A DNA stretch of 64,000 nucleotides from Anaeramoeba flamelloides (lineage: Eukaryota > Metamonada > Anaeramoebidae): positions 5,580,001 to 5,644,000 of the forward strand of contig JANTQA010000047.1 of NCBI GenBank assembly GCA_027625915.1. The letters are read 5' to 3'. Position 1 is the stretch's first letter. Each line of letters starts with the position of its first letter. Both the position numbers and the translations under genes were made by a program. The notes under the pieces were generated by a model. It did no database searches. It worked only from the letters and a program-made list of their open reading frames with translations, and was not told the DNA's origin. Shown one piece after another: positions 62,301 to 64,000 of this stretch.

Positions 62301-64000
62301 TACATTTTGCCACAAATTTTTGAAACATATTTTATGACTTTGTGGTCTGAATATTGATAATTCAACCTTAAAATTTCTTCGAAATACAGATTTTATTCTG
62401 TAATTGTTGGGTTTTTTACTAATACATAGGGATCATTTTTAATTGATGAGATCAACAAATATTACTACTTGACTAATAGATTTTTGAGAGATATTTGAAC
62501 CATGTAGCAATAATTTGGTTACAAACCCAATAACTACAAACTTTGATCCCAGACTTTTCCTTGGTTGATGCTAATCCCTAAACCATCCAAAATTTTTATT
62601 TTTCATCATTTTTTTTTTTTTATGTTATGATCTGGTTAAATTAACGTCATTTATACAATTTATTAATTTGAATCTTTTTTTTTGAAATCAAAAATTCAGA
62701 TGTTTCCATTTTAAAACGAGCTATAATAGAATATTCATATTTGAATAATAAAAAGGTAAAATTTTTCCTTGCATTGTAAATTTTTGTTTTATACTTTTTA
62801 CAAAATAAGATATTTCAAGTATATATTGGGATTTGTTATTTCCTATTTATTTTCTTGGTCCTTTTATATATATATACCTTGGGTCAACGAAGAATCCTGA
62901 AACAAAATGGAAGAATTGAAAAATTAAACATGAAGAAAAAAAGTGTTAAAAATATTATTCAAATTACAAAGTTGTTTTTCTTAACAATTAAGTTATTTTT
63001 TTTTTGAAAGCAAAGCAAAAAAAAAAAAAAAATGAGTAAAAATAACTGATTTTCTAGGAATATTTCTATTGTTTATTTTCTGAACAAAGATCTTCATTAG
63101 ATAATACTCATCTGATTCTGAGTATTATTGGTTTTTTCTCTTTTTTTTTTGGTTTTTTTTTTTTGAGAAATAAATGGTTCAGTTTTTTGTTTTAATCCTA
63201 GAAACAAAAAAAATAGAAAAGACAGATGGATAGAAGAAATGAGAATTTTTTCTAGATCTTAATTAACCAGTTATATTTTTTATTAAAAAAAAATAATAGA
63301 AAACCAAAAGTCATGTTATTGGATAGTGTCATTTATTTTGAGGGTTTAAAAAGGGGTGATGAAAATAACTTTTTAAAAATGTTTTAATTAAGAAAAGGTT
63401 TATTTTTATTGTTGAGAGTAATTACTTTTAATACTTTTATTATTTTTTCAAAATTCTTCTATCTTTAATGATCTAAAAAAAAATGAAAAAAGAATTTTTT
63501 CTATTTTTTTTTTTTATTTTTTGATTTCTATTTTATTTTCTTTAAATTCATTTTTTTTCTTTGATGATCCTCACATTTCAACAAATAATTACTGCAATTT
63601 TACTCATTGTATCGAAAACATGCAAAATATTGTTCTTTCTTGGTGCTATAAATAACACAATATCAAGAAAAATATATTGTTTATTTTCTCAACTTCACAA
63701 AAATAACAACACATTAATTCTTGAAAATGGTGGATCATATTTTTAGTTTTTTGTTTTAAATTCATTGCTTTTGAAAAAAAAAAAATTTTATTTTGTTGGG
63801 AATTTTTAATTATTAATATTTCAATTCAAATCTCAACAAATAAAAAAAAATTGAGGGACAAGTGATTAAATAACTCTAAATTTAATAATAAAGTTTTCAA
63901 AAAATCAATAAAACATAAAAATATTCTTCTTTAATTTTATTTGAAAAGTTGTTCTTAAATGTCGTAATAAGTTTATTTTTTTTTCTTTTTTGGTTTTTTC
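59359..64000. other. Gene-free 4.6 kb end region
   Basis: Contains repeat family 3 copy B (60110-62590) and otherwise A/T-rich DNA. A small open frame at 63561-63746 (+) has slightly richer base use but no recognisable family and plausible splice signals on neither side, so it is not called. Confidence 0.65.
60110..62590 (+). repeat. Diverged repeat family 3, copy B, with family 4 segment inside
   Basis: Left (60110-60930) and right (61815-62590) parts match the ends of 18810-21200. Its centre lacks the inverted right arm found in copy A and instead carries 61300-61830, the family 4 segment that recurs inverted at 40790-41300. By eye ~75-80% similar in the shared parts. Confidence 0.75.

Noticed and set aside
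63561-63746. 61-codon + strand open frame near the window end
   Set aside because: No recognisable family, hydrophobic and low in informative residues; possible exon-like pieces on the minus strand also fail to keep frame.

Overview
This window looks like nuclear DNA from a very AT-rich unicellular eukaryote. Intergenic DNA is roughly 80% A+T and full of A/T homopolymers and (TA)n tracts. Genes sit 3-8 kb apart. Introns are GT-AG with long poly-T tracts. Proteins carry long Lys/Glu-, Asn- and Ser/Thr-rich inserts, all stops are TAA or TAG, and the standard code fits. Seven protein-coding genes are supported, and no rRNA, tRNA, CRISPR or bacterial operon structure was seen. The gene set (CYFIP, a villin-like protein, cofilin, WDR11, SCYL2) suits an actively crawling protist of the Anaeramoeba or amoebozoan kind. 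That assignment is inference from gene content and composition, not from a marker gene.

Layout: 1.5-6.6 kb (+) holds a multi-exon CYFIP/Sra-1 gene (WAVE complex) whose 5' exons are missing. 13.7-18.5 kb (+) is a 1596-residue supervillin-like protein (charged N-terminal half, gelsolin repeats that look like G2-G6, villin headpiece). 23.4-24.0 kb (+) is cofilin/ADF. 30.4-34.3 kb (-) is WDR11 with one small intron. 41.5-42.1 kb has orphan exon-like segments. 42.4-44.2 kb (+) is a three-exon gene for an unrecognised nuclear-looking protein with two copies of a ~70-residue helical module and a His-rich tract. 48.3-54.2 kb (-) is the pseudokinase SCYL2, split by a 2.9 kb intron. 57.7-59.4 kb (-) is a CUE-domain protein.

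The long gaps are not featureless. They hold diverged copies of at least four non-coding repeat families (1.1-2.5 kb), in direct and inverted order. They also hold a large fold-back with ~0.77 kb arms, two palindromic TA-flanked MITEs of Tc1/mariner type plus a half copy inside the SCYL2 intron, and a short-TIR segment. None of these encodes a visible transposase.

Functionally the genes fall into two groups: actin remodelling (CYFIP, supervillin-like, cofilin, all on + within 23 kb) and clathrin/AP/ubiquitin-linked trafficking (WDR11, SCYL2, CUE protein, all on -). Exon boundaries were derived by reading frame, splice dinucleotides and remembered family sequences. No alignment or search was run. 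Percent similarities and repeat ends are by eye.
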